From NCBI GenBank assembly GCA_964387885.1, contig CAYLYZ010000002.1, forward strand, positions 46,976 through 110,975: DNA of 64,000 bases, in the 5' to 3' direction. Made by a program: the position numbers and the translations under genes. The notes under the pieces are model-generated. The model saw only the letters and a program-made list of their open reading frames with translations. It did not search any database and was not told where the DNA came from. Below, one piece after another: positions 63,778 through 64,000 of the stretch (positions within the stretch are counted from its first letter, which is position 1; each line of letters opens with the position of its first letter). This stretch comes from JABGPL01 sp964387885 (GTDB lineage: Bacteria; Electryoneota; AABM5-125-24; Hatepunaeales; Hatepunaeaceae).

Positions 63778-64000
63778 GTAGGGGCGAATAATCATTCGCC
63801 CAAAGTACAATAGCTGGTTTAAAGGTTTAAAAAAAGAGAATGGTAAGGTACCGCACGTCCGGCATTGATTTGCATGGGATTATGAGGGCGAATGATTATT
63901 CGCACAAATTACAATAGCTGGTTTTAAAGGTTTAAAAAAAGAGATTGGTAAGGTACCGCACGTCCGGCATTGATTTGCATGGGATTATGAGGGCGAATGA
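63778..64000. repeat. Tandem ~104-bp repeat with REP-like hairpins, cut by the window edge
   Basis: GTAG plus GGGCGAAT-AATC-ATTCGCCC (63782-63801) starts unit 1. Unit 2 starts with GGGCGAAT-GATT-ATTCGCAC (63886-63905), and a third begins at 63991. Spacers are nearly identical and contain ACAATAGCTGGTTT, AAAGGTTTAAAAAAAGAGA and GGTAAGGTACCGCACGTCC. Periods are 104 and 105 bases. The hairpin loops of units 1 and 2 are complementary. No coding capacity. Confidence 0.85.

Overview
The window is moderately AT-rich bacterial chromosome. It looks like a member of the Fibrobacteres-Chlorobi-Bacteroidetes (FCB) superphylum, probably one of its uncultured lineages. At least eight large secreted proteins end in a type IX secretion (Por) sorting domain carrying an NPFN- or NPANGP-type motif, and there is a TonB-dependent receptor, so the cell has an outer membrane. 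No T9SS machinery, rRNA, tRNA, phage, transposase or CRISPR was seen. The exact phylum cannot be fixed from this sequence.

Layout. (1) 1-4803, minus strand: a housekeeping operon dapF > dapL > rsmA > mgtE, then the start of yceD running off the left edge. (2) 5256-19476: a region of exported proteins. These are an Omp28/thioredoxin-like protein, an FG-GAP protein, an M28 peptidase, a 1,028-residue beta-propeller-like protein, a small GIY-YIG-like/membrane protein pair, a beta-helix protein cut by an in-frame amber codon just before its sorting domain, and an exported protein of unknown function. Dispersed short repeats lie between them. (3) 19673-24732, plus strand: an AmmeMemoRadiSam operon. 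It encodes a Tat-signal radical SAM protein, a MEMO1-AMMECR1 fusion lipoprotein and a membrane-embedded spermidine-synthase-like protein. (4) 24830-27690, minus strand: a tandem array of small exported three-cysteine proteins. Each intact gene follows a conserved structured 5' leader; there is also one 5'-truncated copy and one orphan leader. This is the strongest candidate for something undescribed. (5) 28106-46525, minus strand: three giant paralogous gingipain-like (C25) secreted proteins that appear to lack the catalytic His. The first two share a conserved long leader. (6) 46884-57446, minus strand: a signalling block with a PAS hybrid histidine kinase, two paralogous proteins of unknown function, a small exported Trp/Asp-rich protein, and a 1,694-residue Ser/Thr kinase-ATPase-TPR-GAF-sigma54 activator fusion. 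(7) 57913-63715, plus strand: a CNT nucleoside transporter, a TonB-dependent receptor and a secreted EEP-type nuclease/phosphatase, which together suggest nucleic-acid or nucleoside scavenging. A REP-like tandem repeat closes the window.

Several intergenic regions carry REP/BIME-like paired palindromes whose stems differ from locus to locus while the architecture is the same (about 5030, 7361, 62379 and 63778). Small-site coordinates were read by eye and may be off by a base or two.
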